DNA of 64,000 bases from GCA-2708415 sp964351905 (lineage in GTDB: Bacteria; Pseudomonadota; Alphaproteobacteria; Micavibrionales; Micavibrionaceae): NCBI GenBank assembly GCA_964351905.1, contig CAYGPG010000002.1, positions 56,680-120,679 of the forward strand. The letters are read 5' to 3'. The notes below the pieces were generated by a model that did no database searches, was not told where the DNA came from, and saw nothing but the letters and a program-made list of their open reading frames with translations. Below, one piece after another: positions 8,464 to 16,338 of the stretch. Numbering within the stretch: the first letter of the stretch is position 1; each line of letters starts with the position of its first letter. The position numbers and the translations under genes are program-made.

Positions 8464-8694
8464 TCAATAATGTGGTGGTTTGTTTAGGGCGGCTTCTTCT
8501 GTTGCGCTTAAGGGTTCGCTGTTTCCTAATTCGCCGATGTTATTTTCAAGTTCTTGCAGTTTTGATTTTTGGGCTTGGACGTATTTCTTGAGAGCATCAA
8601 TTTCTTTACCTTGCACGATGACAACATCGTTCAATTCTTGAATTTGTTTATCTTGATGCGCCATCATTGTTTCTAATTTTGAAAAATCTGTCAT
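8464..8694 (-). CDS. slyX: SlyX family protein
   Basis: A 76-residue protein that is almost wholly coiled coil, with heptads rich in L, I, Q and K, and the characteristic SlyX end PPHY. The biochemical function of SlyX is not established. The start codon overlaps the stop of the upstream MFS transporter gene as ATGA, so the two are translated together. The plus-strand open frame over the same bases has no protein-like composition. Confidence 0.88.
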   Translation of the reverse strand: MTDFSKLETMMAHQDKQIQELNDVVIVQGKEIDALKKYVQAQKSKLQELENNIGELGNSEPLSATEEAALNKPPHY

Positions 8695-9950
8695 GGTTTA
8701 TTACTCTCTTCCATTTCTTTTAAGATGGCGTGCCCTTCTTCCGTGATGGTCATGCTGATAGGGGTGGGGCGCAGGGGCATATGCGCGTGATCGCCTTGAT
8801 CTTTCATTGGTACGGCTTCGCGTTTTTGTGTTCTATAAATACCATACCCAAATAGCGCCAAGAACACCACGCCGATAAGCGGGAAGTAAACCTGTGTGCC
8901 AAAAATTGACATCAGAACGGAAATGACTAAAGGCCCAATGGCCGCACCAACGCCGTTAACGAGAATAGCTGATGCGCTTGCTCCGACATATTGGCGTGGT
9001 GTGAGGTGGTCATTAATGTGCGCCATAGAAAGGCCATAGACAGGGAGGCTTAAAGCCCCCAGGAGGAAGATCACAAGGTTCAGCAAATAAGGTTGCCCTG
9101 ACACAAAGAAGCACAGTATTGAAATTATTGCCGTTATAAGAGCAACGGCCAAAATAACGATACGGCGATCATAACGATCAGAAAGCCAACCAATAGGAAT
9201 TTGAGAGGCAACGCCACCCGCAATATAGAGTGCCATGAATGTTGAAATTTGAGGCACAGTCATGCCAATTTCGCTGGCGTAAACTGCGCCTAATCCAAAT
9301 ATTGCAGCAGTTCCAACCCCTGTCATAAAACATCCTGCAAGTCCTAAGGGGGAGATCACAAAGAGGCGTTTTAAGGATAATGTATCTGGTTCATCAAAGG
9401 AAGGTGCAGGGCGCGAACTTAGGGCAATAGGGAGTAGTGCAATAGATACTAAAATTGAGGACATCACAAAGAGGTCAATTTCACCAGGGTCGGCAATGTT
9501 CAGGGCAAATTGCCCTAACATCATCCCGCCATAGCTGACGATTTGGTAAAGACCAAACATTTTGCCACGGGTTTTATTGGTGGAGGCGTTGTTAATCCAA
9601 CTTTCCACGACAATGTAAAGTCCTGCGTAGGCAAAACCCGTAAAGCCGCGAATGATGGCCCAAAGCCAAGGCTCAGGATAGAGGCCATGAAGCAGAACAG
9701 TTGAAGAGGCAAGCGATGCAAGGGCGGTAAAAACGCGGATGTGACCTACTTTTGATATGAGTTTTGGAACGTAATAAGAGCCACCCAAAAACCCAAAATA
9801 ATAAAGCGACATAATGATACCGATGGTTGCGGTATCAAACCCTTCGATAGAGGCACGAATTCCTAGTAACGTCCCTTGTAGGCCGTTGCCCAACATGATA
9901 AGGCCTAGGCCAAAGAACAGAGGCCATGAATTGGTGAGGGCGCGGTACAT
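8691..9950 (-). CDS. MFS transporter, YcaD-like
   Basis: A 419-residue major facilitator with about twelve hydrophobic segments and the loop motif GWLSDRYDRR between the two halves, which corresponds to the MFS loop signature. It resembles the YcaD type of small-molecule exporter or importer, and the substrate is unknown. A soluble tail of about 40 residues follows the last helix and contains a short histidine- and proline-rich stretch. It precedes slyX on the minus strand with a four-base overlap. A 143-base gap separates its start from the divergent arginase gene, so promoters for both lie there. Confidence 0.85.
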   Translation of the reverse strand: MYRALTNSWPLFFGLGLIMLGNGLQGTLLGIRASIEGFDTATIGIIMSLYYFGFLGGSYYVPKLISKVGHIRVFTALASLASSTVLLHGLYPEPWLWAIIRGFTGFAYAGLYIVVESWINNASTNKTRGKMFGLYQIVSYGGMMLGQFALNIADPGEIDLFVMSSILVSIALLPIALSSRPAPSFDEPDTLSLKRLFVISPLGLAGCFMTGVGTAAIFGLGAVYASEIGMTVPQISTFMALYIAGGVASQIPIGWLSDRYDRRIVILAVALITAIISILCFFVSGQPYLLNLVIFLLGALSLPVYGLSMAHINDHLTPRQYVGASASAILVNGVGAAIGPLVISVLMSIFGTQVYFPLIGVVFLALFGYGIYRTQKREAVPMKDQGDHAHMPLRPTPISMTITEEGHAILKEMEESNKP

Positions 9951-10093
9951 CAGGAGGGCTTTCTTATGCGTGTTAAATTTATATAAAACCTAGCGAGGTA
10001 TCTCAATTTAAGGTAGCATGGTTTAGGCTGTTTCGGCCATCAAAAGCAAGTTATTTTTTACCAAAATCTCTAGAAAAAAATAAGGAAAATAAG

Positions 10094-11035
10094 ATGGATA
10101 AAGATCTGAACGTTCTATTGGCTGGATCGGCTTGGGGGCAGAATTTTTCTGGTGTTGAAAAAGGCCCTAAAGCTATTTGGGATAAAAGTGACTTAGCAGA
10201 AAAGATTGAAAATTTAGGGTGGAACCTTCAAGACGTAAAGCGTCATCAAGTGCCGTTTAAGCCTCATAAAAAAATAAAGCCTGTCAAAGGTGTTATTAAT
10301 AATAGTGAAGAGGTTGCACAGGCTTTGCACCAGATAAATCAAAGCGCTCAAGCTTTAAGTGCAGAGAATTCTTTTCTACTGACATTAGGGGGCGATCATT
10401 CTATTGCGTTTGCGACAATTGTGGCGGCCTTGATTGAAACCAAGGGAGAGCTTTGTGTGTTTTGGGTTGATGCCCATGAAGATTTTAATACGCCTGAAAC
10501 TTCTCGCACGGGAAAGTTTCACGGCATGCCGTTGGCGGCGTTGACGCATGAATTTGATATTCGTGATCATGCGGGGTTTGAAAATTTTCCTGAATTTCCA
10601 CCGCTTAAATCTGAAAATTTAGCTCTCATTGGCATTCGTGATCTTGATGGTGGTGCGCAGAATAAAATTCATGAGAGTAAGGCTAAAATCTATACAATGG
10701 CCGAAATTGACCAGTATGGAATAGGGCAGGTTATGGAGCACGCATTTCAGGCCGTGAACCCCAATGGAAAGCTTCCCCTTCATCTTTCTTATGATATCGA
10801 TGCTCTTGACCCATCCGTTGCGCCCGCAACCGGAACCCGTGTTAAAGGGGGATTGACGTATCGAGAAGCCAATTTTATTGCGCAATATTTGGCGGAAACA
10901 GGGAAGATAAAATCTATGGATATGGTTGAGGTGAATCCAGATCTGCTGGGTGCTGATATAACTATTGAGGCCGCCAATAAGATTATTTTGTTATCTTTAG
11001 GACAGCGAATTGCGCCTAAATGGTTGAAAATCTAA
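10094..11035 (+). CDS. rocF: Arginase family protein, probably arginase
   Basis: A 313-residue ureohydrolase, which would split arginine into ornithine and urea using two Mn ions. All metal motifs are present: GGDHS, DAHEDFNTP and SYDIDALDP, and the HGMPLAAL segment after the second motif is typical of arginase rather than agmatinase. A good ribosome site (AAGGA) stands ten bases before the ATG. It stands alone, with no ornithine aminotransferase or urease nearby. The main uncertainty is substrate, since family members also use agmatine or formiminoglutamate. Confidence 0.87.
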   Translation: MDKDLNVLLAGSAWGQNFSGVEKGPKAIWDKSDLAEKIENLGWNLQDVKRHQVPFKPHKKIKPVKGVINNSEEVAQALHQINQSAQALSAENSFLLTLGGDHSIAFATIVAALIETKGELCVFWVDAHEDFNTPETSRTGKFHGMPLAALTHEFDIRDHAGFENFPEFPPLKSENLALIGIRDLDGGAQNKIHESKAKIYTMAEIDQYGIGQVMEHAFQAVNPNGKLPLHLSYDIDALDPSVAPATGTRVKGGLTYREANFIAQYLAETGKIKSMDMVEVNPDLLGADITIEAANKIILLSLGQRIAPKWLKI

Positions 11036-11043
11036 TTCTTATT

Positions 11044-11595
11044 TTAAGTCACGACATTATATTGTGTACCGCGAACGGCATCAAAAGGATTTGGTGGGCG
11101 TTCAGTTGGTGATGGCGGTAATCCAAAAAGCTGTGATGAATTTTGGCTATTTACATTAAATTTAATATTGGTCGATGTCTCGCCCGCTTCATCAGTAAAG
11201 CGTTGTGTTTGACGGAAAGTGCCATCGCCTTGGCGGTCTAAAATATTTTCTAAAATTGTTGTATTGCCACTGTCATTTTGTTGAATGACGAGACGTTTAG
11301 ATCTGTCCGCCGTATTGGTTTGTTCTTCAATGCGGGTAAAGGTGGAGCCATTGGCTGTTTCAAAAGTTTGTGTGCGGCGGAAACCATTTTCTAACTTTTC
11401 AATTTCCTCATTCACAAGTTTTGAGGCTTTGCTATTGAGTGAGGTGTTAATATTTTCTGGTACGCGGACAACATCACGCGTTTCAGAAGTTTGTGGCGGT
11501 GGCGGCGCGGGGCGCGTATTGTTGCCTTGCGCGCCAGCGTTATTCGCACGGGCAAGTAAGCTCTCAATAAGGCTTAAGTTATTTTTAATATCCAT
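11044..11595 (-). CDS. Hypothetical protein, low-complexity N terminus
   Basis: A 183-residue protein that I do not recognise. There is no signal peptide or membrane segment. The first 50 residues are disordered, with a run PAPPPPQ, then a short charged helix (VNEEIEKLENGF). After that come polar beta-type repeats, in which RRTQTFETANGSTFTRIEEQ and RQTQRFTDEAGETSTNI look like two copies of the same unit. Asn, Thr and Gln are abundant. It is convergent with the arginase gene (nine-base gap). A possible 41-codon membrane peptide gene lies just upstream. Confidence 0.6.
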   Translation of the reverse strand: MDIKNNLSLIESLLARANNAGAQGNNTRPAPPPPQTSETRDVVRVPENINTSLNSKASKLVNEEIEKLENGFRRTQTFETANGSTFTRIEEQTNTADRSKRLVIQQNDSGNTTILENILDRQGDGTFRQTQRFTDEAGETSTNIKFNVNSQNSSQLFGLPPSPTERPPNPFDAVRGTQYNVVT

Positions 11596-11602
11596 GATGA
11601 TC

Positions 11603-11728
11603 TTAAATTCGTCTGTTTAAATTTTTTGTTACAATAACAACCAGAAATACGCCACAACATACCAATAGAACCAATATGAATATTGATTTTACACTATCGG
11701 TTACTTGGCATTCCTTGCTTTGTAACAC
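11603..11728 (-). CDS. Possible 41-residue single-pass membrane peptide
   Basis: A short frame with a GTG start encodes a charged N terminus, a strongly hydrophobic segment (FILVLLVCCGVFLVVIV) and a basic end KNLNRRI, which is a typical small inner-membrane peptide. It ends about eight bases before the 183-residue protein on the same strand, so it could be the first gene of that pair. No clear ribosome site is visible and no family is recognised, so it may be chance coding in AT-rich DNA. Confidence 0.3.
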   Translation of the reverse strand: MLQSKECQVTDSVKSIFILVLLVCCGVFLVVIVTKNLNRRI

Positions 11729-11844
11729 GGGAAAAAACTAGACTTAAGATTGAATTTATAGAGTTATCGCGATATTTTCAAGTTTGAGGGATTAAAATTT
11801 TAATATTTATCCCAATGACATAATTTTATGAAAGCATTCTGCGA

Positions 11845-12870
11845 GTGACTAAAAAAGCTCTTATTACAGGGATTACAGGCCAAGATGGCGCTATTTTAGC
11901 TGAAATTTTGCTCAATAAAGAGTATGACGTGCATGGTATGCGGGAATATTCCGCCGTGCCTGATGAGGAACGCTTAAGCCATTTAGAGGATTTAAATCTG
12001 CATTATGGTGATATGACGGATTCCTCAAGTTTGTTGCGATTGATTGATAAAACACAGCCTGATGAAATTTATAATTTAGCAGCGTTGAGTCATGTTCATG
12101 CCAGTTTTGATTTACCTGAAGTGACCGCCAATACGAATGCGTTAGGGCCGTTAAGGATTTTGGAAGTGCTACGCAATATGAGCGCGACAAAAGAAATTAA
12201 ATTTTATCAGGCCTCCAGTTCTGAAATGTTTGGGCGTACGCCTACACCGCAAAATGAGGACAGTGTTTTTGAACCGTGCAGTCCATATGGCACGGCGAAA
12301 CTTTATGCGTATTGGATGGTTAAAAATTATCGCGACACTTATGGATTGTTTGCCTGTAATGGCATTTTATTTAATCATGAAAGCGCGACACGCGGTGAGA
12401 ATTTTGTAACGCGTAAAATCACCAAAGCAGTGTGTGAAATTGAAGCAGGAATGCGTGACAATATCACGTTGGGAAATTTAGAATCCCAAAGAGATTGGGG
12501 GCATGCCAAAGATTATATGGAAGGCGCGTGGAAAATGCTGCAACGCGAAACGCCCGGTGACTATGTGTTGGCAACAGGAAAATCTTATAGCGTTAGGGAT
12601 TTTGTCAATAGTGCCTTTAAGCATATCGGTCGTGAAATTATGTGGGATGGGCAGGGTTTAGAAGAGGTTGGGCGCGATAAAATTTCTGGCCAAATACTTG
12701 TTAAAATAGATCCTGATCTTTTTCGTCCTAAGGAAGTTCATCATTTATTGGGCGATGCCTCAAAAGCGCAAAAAGAATTAGGGTGGAGCCCTAAAATTTC
12801 TTTTGAGCAGATGATTTCAGAAATGATTGACGCAGATCGTTTAGTCTCAAAAAAATATAATGCCGCTTAA
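11845..12870 (+). CDS. gmd: GDP-mannose 4,6-dehydratase
   Basis: A 341-residue SDR that converts GDP-mannose to GDP-4-keto-6-deoxymannose. The NADP-binding start is ITGITGQDGA, the active-site serine and glutamate lie in SSSEMFG, and the catalytic pair lies in SPYGTAK (YxxxK). NHES and SQRDWGHAKDY are further family marks. Translation starts at GTG, which overlaps the TGA of a six-codon frame beginning at 11828. The gene overlaps fcl by eleven bases, and together they make GDP-L-fucose for surface glycans. Confidence 0.94.
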   Translation: MTKKALITGITGQDGAILAEILLNKEYDVHGMREYSAVPDEERLSHLEDLNLHYGDMTDSSSLLRLIDKTQPDEIYNLAALSHVHASFDLPEVTANTNALGPLRILEVLRNMSATKEIKFYQASSSEMFGRTPTPQNEDSVFEPCSPYGTAKLYAYWMVKNYRDTYGLFACNGILFNHESATRGENFVTRKITKAVCEIEAGMRDNITLGNLESQRDWGHAKDYMEGAWKMLQRETPGDYVLATGKSYSVRDFVNSAFKHIGREIMWDGQGLEEVGRDKISGQILVKIDPDLFRPKEVHHLLGDASKAQKELGWSPKISFEQMISEMIDADRLVSKKYNAA

Positions 12871-13801
12871 AGATTTAAAAAACAAACGCGTTTGGGTCGC
12901 AGGCGAAACAGGCTTGGTTGGGCGCGCTGTTACATCTCGTTTAAAATCAGAGAATTGTGAAATTATTTCTGCAGCGCATGATGTTTTAGATTTAACAGAT
13001 CAACGACAAACTTATGATTGGATGGCGAAACATAAGCCCGATGTAATCATCATGGCGGCGGGTAAGGTTGGCGGTATTGGCGCGAACAGTCAAAATCAGG
13101 CTGAGTTTTTGTTCCAAAACCTCTCAATGGCGCAAAATGTTATCCATGGGGCATTTCAGGCAGGTGTTGAGAATTTATTATATTTAGGATCGTCGTGCAT
13201 TTACCCCAAAATGGCGGAGCAACCTATCAAAGAAGACGCGTTATTGACGAGGGAGTTAGAGCCGACCAATGAAGGATATGCGTTGGCAAAAATTATGGGA
13301 TTAAAATTGTGTCAGTATTATAAAGCGCAATATAGTGTGAATTATATATCCGCTATGCCAACAAACTTATACGGGCCGTTTGACCGTTTTGACGAAGAAA
13401 TATCACACGTTATTGCTTCGCTCATTTTAAAAATCCATAAAGCGAAAATTGAAAATAAAGAAAACGTGACGTTGTGGGGAACAGGTGCGCCGTTACGAGA
13501 ATTTTTATATAATTATGATTTGGCGGAAGGGTTAATTCATCTTTTGAAAAATTATGATGGTGATACGCCTGTCAATATTGGAAGTGGGAAAGAGATTTCG
13601 ATTCAAGAGCTGGCGCAGAAAATATCATCTATTGTTGGTTATGAAGGACGCATTGAATTTGATACGTCAAAACCTGATGGAACGCCGCGTAAATTATTGG
13701 ACTCATCAAAAATTAATCAGATAGGTTGGCGAGCGAAAACGCCTTTGGATATAGGTCTGCAAAGAACGTATGATTGGTTTTTGGAAAACGTAAAGTTTTA
13801 A
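12860..13801 (+). CDS. fcl: GDP-L-fucose synthase
   Basis: A 313-residue epimerase-reductase that completes GDP-L-fucose from the Gmd product. The cofactor motif GETGLVGRAV, the family signature KVGGIGANSQNQAEF, SSCIYPK and the catalytic YALAK are all present. The length matches the family (about 315). It is translated from an ATG inside the end of gmd, a common coupling for this pair. No fucosyltransferase gene is in the window, so the glycan that receives fucose is encoded elsewhere. Confidence 0.94.
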   Translation: MPLKDLKNKRVWVAGETGLVGRAVTSRLKSENCEIISAAHDVLDLTDQRQTYDWMAKHKPDVIIMAAGKVGGIGANSQNQAEFLFQNLSMAQNVIHGAFQAGVENLLYLGSSCIYPKMAEQPIKEDALLTRELEPTNEGYALAKIMGLKLCQYYKAQYSVNYISAMPTNLYGPFDRFDEEISHVIASLILKIHKAKIENKENVTLWGTGAPLREFLYNYDLAEGLIHLLKNYDGDTPVNIGSGKEISIQELAQKISSIVGYEGRIEFDTSKPDGTPRKLLDSSKINQIGWRAKTPLDIGLQRTYDWFLENVKF

Positions 13802-13812
13802 TTTCACAACAC

Positions 13813-13856
13813 ATCCCAGCGAAAGCTGGGATCTAGATTCCTGCCTACGCAGGAAT
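13813..13856. repeat. Double-hairpin repeat between convergent genes
   Basis: Two perfect hairpins follow one another: ATCCCAGC-GAAA-GCTGGGAT (13813-13832) and ATTCCTGC-CTAC-GCAGGAAT (13837-13856). Both belong to the interspersed 'GCGAAAGC' palindromes of this genome. They lie between the fcl stop and the end of the convergent 123-residue gene and could terminate transcripts from either side, although there is no long T run. Confidence 0.85.
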
Positions 13857-13868
13857 GTGGCAATTTTG

Positions 13869-14240
13869 TTAAGATATTTTACGCATGGTCAGTAACGTAA
13901 CATCGTTATCATATTCAACCTGACCAGACATTTGAAGTTTATCGCCTTTACGCGCTAATTTAAGAATGGCTTTGTAGGTGACAGGTTCCCGCGTCGGAGA
14001 CCCATCAGGTTTTGTTAGGGAGAAATCACCATCGGCATCAGATGGATCAGCGACAGAAATCATTTCCACTTCGGCTTCATTTAAAATCGTAAAGGTGCTT
14101 GTCCAAAGACAGTTTGCACCATCGCGGCGCTTTGTTTGACCGTTTTTAATTTCTGTTACACCATCACTTTTTTTGGCCAAAGGGCCATTGTAGCTTGTTG
14201 TGCTACTGACTTGATATGTGCCGTCTAATTCATGAGTCAT
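13869..14240 (-). CDS. Hypothetical protein
   Basis: A 123-residue soluble protein with no signal peptide. The sequence alternates beta-type strands (GTYQVSSTTSY, CLWTSTFTIL, YKAILKLARKGDKLQMSGQVEYD) and so probably forms a small beta barrel or sandwich. I recognise no family. Its start lies two bases from the stop of the upstream M3 peptidase gene on the same strand, so the two are likely co-transcribed. Function cannot be inferred from that neighbour. Confidence 0.65.
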   Translation of the reverse strand: MTHELDGTYQVSSTTSYNGPLAKKSDGVTEIKNGQTKRRDGANCLWTSTFTILNEAEVEMISVADPSDADGDFSLTKPDGSPTREPVTYKAILKLARKGDKLQMSGQVEYDNDVTLLTMRKIS

Positions 14241-14241
14241 T

Positions 14242-16281
14242 TTAGGCCGCCTTTAATAAACCTTCACGGCGTAAGAGCGCATCAGGGTCTGCATCACGAC
14301 CGCGGAAGCGTTTATAAAGCACTTCGGGTGGCTCACTACCGCCGCGTGAGAGGATGTTATCAATATAATTTTGTGCGGTTTCTTTATCATATAGGCCGCG
14401 TTCTTCGAAGAGTTCGAAGGTGTCGGCATCTAAAACTTCTGCCCATTTGTAAGAGTAATAGCCCGCGGCATAGCCGCCTGCAAAAATGTGGCTGAAAGAG
14501 GTGGACATAGGCCCTGCATAACGCGGGAACAGGCGTGTGTCTTCCGTTGCTTCGTCTTCAAATTCAGCAACATCTTTAATGGATGATGGATCAGCCGTGT
14601 GCCAGCGCATATCCATCAAACCAAAGCTGGCTTGGCGAAGGCCGCCCATGCCGATCATAAAGTTTTTGGCTTTGTTTACTTTTTCAATGAGTTCTTCAGG
14701 AATTTTTTCGCCTGTTTCATAATGTGCTGCAAAGAGATCGAGCGTTTCTTTTTTATATGCCCAATTTTCTTGTGCCTGAGAGGGGAGTTCTACAAAGTCC
14801 CAAAGCACGGAGGTTCCCGCGTGTGACGAATATGTAACGTTGGATAAAAGTGCGTGAGTCGCGTGTCCCATTTCATGGAATAGGGTTGTGACTTCGCCAA
14901 AACTTAAAAGTGAGGGCGCGTCTTTGGTTGGTTTTGTAAAGTTGCAAACGATGGCAACGATGGGTTGTTTAATTTCTCCACCTTGCAAGCCTTGATCACG
15001 ATAACTGGTTTTCCAGGCTCCTGATTTTTTACCTGTACGCGGGTAAAAATCAGCATAGAGCAAGCCAATGAAATCATTGGTATCACGGTGGCGAACCTCA
15101 TACGCTGTGACGTCTTTGTGCCATGTTGGCACGTTGGCGGCGGGGGTGAATTTCAGGGCGAACAGGCGACTGAAATGTTCAAACACACCATCTAAAACAT
15201 TTTCGAGGGGGAAGTAAGGGCGCAGTTCTTCGCTTGAATAATCAAACAGTTTTTGCTTCATCTTCTCGCTATAATATCCAACATCCCACGGCTTCAGGTC
15301 GCCGTTAAAACCATTTTCATTAGCAAATTCTTGAAGGTCTTTAAGTTCTTGTTCTGCGGCGGGTTTATAAGCATCGCGTAATTGTTCAAGAAAGCTTATG
15401 ACATTGGTAGGTAATTTTGCCATGCGGCGCTCGAGTACAAAATCCGCGTGTGTGTTATATCCAAGTAATTTTGCCTTTTCATTACGTAGTGCCACAATTT
15501 TTTTGATGTTGTCACAGTTATCAAAGTCATCTTCATAGGCACGGTTTGAAAAGGCGCGCCAAACATGTTCGCGCAATTTACGATTGTCAGCGTACGTTAC
15601 AAAAGGCCCAAAGCTTGGGTAATCAAGGGTGATAAGCCATTTTCCATCATACCCTTTTTCTTCTGCGGCGGCCTTTGCGCCCGCAATAGCAGTGTCAGGT
15701 AAACCTGCCAAATCATCTTCATCCTCAATAATTAGTTCAAACTGTTCAGCAGATTTTGTCGCATTGTTCATGAAGGTTGGACCCATCGTGGACATTTCTT
15801 TTGAAATTTCACGTAAACGCTCTTTTTTCTTTTCATCAAGCAATGCACCGCTGCGGACAAAGCCGATATAGGTGTCTTCGAGTAGCGTTGTTTCTTCGAC
15901 GTTTAAATCAAGATCATCTTTTTGGTCGTAAACGGCTTTAATTTTTTTAAAGAGGTCTGCGTCCAAAGACACATCGCTTGAGAAATTAGCACTCAAGGGA
16001 CCAATTTCTTGGGCAAGGTCTTCGAGCTTATCATTACCTGCGGCAGAAAGTTGGTTATAGAAGATTGATGTGATGGTGCCTAAGCACTCTGATGCGCTTT
16101 CTAAGGAAACGATAGTATTTTCAAAAGTTGGCGCGTCTGTGTTGGCTTTGATGGCGTCAATATTGGCGCGGGCTTCTTTGATCGCGGATTCCACGGCGGG
16201 GAAGTAATTTTCTTCCTTAATTTTGTCAAAAGGCGGTGCCTGATAAGGGGTGGTAAATTCTTCTAGTAAAATATTGGTCAT
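14242..16281 (-). CDS. M3 family oligopeptidase (Dcp/OpdA-like)
   Basis: A 679-residue zinc metallopeptidase of the thimet oligopeptidase family, which degrades short peptides in the cytoplasm. The zinc motif HEMGH lies in LFHEMGHATHALL, and WDFVELPSQAQENW downstream is the usual substrate-side signature. I place the start at ATG 16281 (MTNILLEEF), which gives the usual family length. The longer open frame upstream has no family character and would overlap mnmC. Whether it is a dipeptidyl carboxypeptidase or oligopeptidase A type cannot be decided. No signal peptide is seen. Confidence 0.92.
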   Translation of the reverse strand: MTNILLEEFTTPYQAPPFDKIKEENYFPAVESAIKEARANIDAIKANTDAPTFENTIVSLESASECLGTITSIFYNQLSAAGNDKLEDLAQEIGPLSANFSSDVSLDADLFKKIKAVYDQKDDLDLNVEETTLLEDTYIGFVRSGALLDEKKKERLREISKEMSTMGPTFMNNATKSAEQFELIIEDEDDLAGLPDTAIAGAKAAAEEKGYDGKWLITLDYPSFGPFVTYADNRKLREHVWRAFSNRAYEDDFDNCDNIKKIVALRNEKAKLLGYNTHADFVLERRMAKLPTNVISFLEQLRDAYKPAAEQELKDLQEFANENGFNGDLKPWDVGYYSEKMKQKLFDYSSEELRPYFPLENVLDGVFEHFSRLFALKFTPAANVPTWHKDVTAYEVRHRDTNDFIGLLYADFYPRTGKKSGAWKTSYRDQGLQGGEIKQPIVAIVCNFTKPTKDAPSLLSFGEVTTLFHEMGHATHALLSNVTYSSHAGTSVLWDFVELPSQAQENWAYKKETLDLFAAHYETGEKIPEELIEKVNKAKNFMIGMGGLRQASFGLMDMRWHTADPSSIKDVAEFEDEATEDTRLFPRYAGPMSTSFSHIFAGGYAAGYYSYKWAEVLDADTFELFEERGLYDKETAQNYIDNILSRGGSEPPEVLYKRFRGRDADPDALLRREGLLKAA

Positions 16282-16338
16282 TGTTGCTTTGCATCTTTGT
16301 TGTTTGAAAATCTTATAAAGGTGATTATAACCATTTTT

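Noticed and set aside
8382..8591. Plus-strand frame of 69 codons after prfC
   Set aside because: It runs through a palindromic repeat and then antisense to slyX, whose PPHY end and coiled coil identify the real gene.
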